The notes beneath the pieces are model-generated. The model was not told the DNA's origin. It worked only from the letters and a program-made list of their open reading frames with translations, and did not search any database. From NCBI RefSeq assembly GCF_000178855.1, contig NZ_ADVG01000002.1:1860001-1924000 (forward strand): a stretch of 64,000 nt of DNA. The letters are read 5' to 3'. The DNA is from Ktedonobacter racemifer DSM 44963 (GTDB lineage: Bacteria > Chloroflexota > Ktedonobacteria > Ktedonobacterales > Ktedonobacteraceae). A program made the position numbers and the translations under genes. Shown piece by piece: positions 63,612 through 64,000 of the stretch (position 1 is its first letter; each line of letters starts with the position of its first letter).

Positions 63612-64000
63612 TCAGTCAAGCCAACCGAGATTATGGTTCTCGTTGCGTACACCGATGACGTTGAGGAAGACGTCCTCCAGCGAGGCATCTTTGTCGTCGC
63701 CACTGGCCCGCTCACGCAGCTCTTGCAGCGTCCCCTCGGCGACAAGCACGCCCTGATTGATAATGCCAACGCGCGTACACAGACGCTCCACTACCTCCAT
63801 AATATGCGAGGAGAAGAAGATCGTCGTTCCATGCTGGGTCAGTTCATGCAGAATGTCGCGAATCACACGCGAACTCACAGGATCGATCCCCTCAAACGGC
63901 TCATCCAGGAACAACACCTGGGGGCGATGCAAGATGGCCGCGGCCAGCGCGACTTTCTTGCGCATACCTACTGAATAATCAACAATCATCTTATCCGCAT
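63612..64000 (-). CDS. ABC transporter ATP-binding protein, C-terminal part
   Basis: The frame is open to the window end; about 129 residues are visible. The signature motif is YSVGMRKKVALAAAIL (a variant of LSGGQ typical of ABC-2 exporters), Walker B is QVLFLDEPFEGID and the H-loop is FFSSHIMEV. The P-loop lies outside the window. It would pair with the permease downstream and energise export of an unknown substrate. Confidence 0.93.
   Translation of the reverse strand, partial: ADKMIVDYSVGMRKKVALAAAILHRPQVLFLDEPFEGIDPVSSRVIRDILHELTQHGTTIFFSSHIMEVVERLCTRVGIINQGVLVAEGTLQELRERASGDDKDASLEDVFLNVIGVRNENHNLGWLD

Overview
The window looks like a stretch of the chromosome of a free-living, spore- or mycelium-type Chloroflexota bacterium, most probably a Ktedonobacteria member. 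This is inferred from the gene mix: tandem S53 peptidases, BTAD-ATPase and STAND-like regulators, a Pkn-type Ser/Thr kinase, an XPB/Bax1 pair, solo TnpB, and Met genes under a T-box. No rRNA, tRNA or single-copy phylogenetic marker is present to prove it. Base composition is moderately GC-rich, with AT-rich islands (about 12.6-15.8 kb and 21.0-21.2 kb) and a GC-richer, probably acquired oxidoreductase block (28-31.5 kb).

Layout. 0-6.4 kb: thiolase 3' end, a Cys-rich small protein, a CHAP hydrolase, two tandem S53 lipoprotein peptidases and a DUF2207-type membrane protein. 6.5-12.65 kb: a minus-strand methionine operon (metX, metY, aspartate kinase, asd) behind a ~730-nt leader holding a SAM-I riboswitch with its terminator and then a T-box with a probable AUG (Met) specifier. 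13-21.9 kb: two paralogous COG2187-type kinases, an AAA-ATPase with an OmpR-like winged helix, a large protein fusing a catalytically degraded RelA/SpoT scaffold (TGS, zinc finger, ACT) to an AAA/STAND ATPase, and a divergent sigma-like factor. 21.9-25.7 kb: a MocR regulator and small membrane proteins. 25.7-35 kb: a patchwork of mobile-element scars: RadC fragment, dispersed repeat, intact TnpB element in a GNAT remnant, MerR-controlled oxidoreductases, and a decapitated recombinase-like gene with four SANT/Myb-like repeats. 35-44 kb: sensor kinase, HD protein, FemAB transferase, two TrkA-type proteins, AI-2E-family permease. 44-54.8 kb: BTAD ATPase, Bax1 nuclease, Ser/Thr kinase, XPB helicase, MeaB GTPase and B12-binding mutase subunit. 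54.8-64 kb: DNA methyltransferase, RNase III, CopC-CopD fusion, two beta-propeller proteins, and an ABC-2 exporter cut by the window end.

How genes work together. The 6.5-12.6 kb operon makes the aspartate semialdehyde branch and activates and sulfhydrylates homoserine, with both SAM and uncharged tRNA as likely signals. MeaB and the B12-binding subunit serve methylmalonyl-CoA mutase. XPB and Bax1 probably form a helicase-nuclease repair pair. At least nine gene ends carry long, nearly perfect hairpins, mostly without U-tracts, several sharing one core and two sharing a second mini-hairpin; they look like a genome-specific terminator family.

The most novel candidate is the RSH-ATPase fusion at 17.5-21.0 kb with its co-transcribed ATPase/winged-helix partner; the best regulatory find is the tandem SAM-I plus T-box leader.
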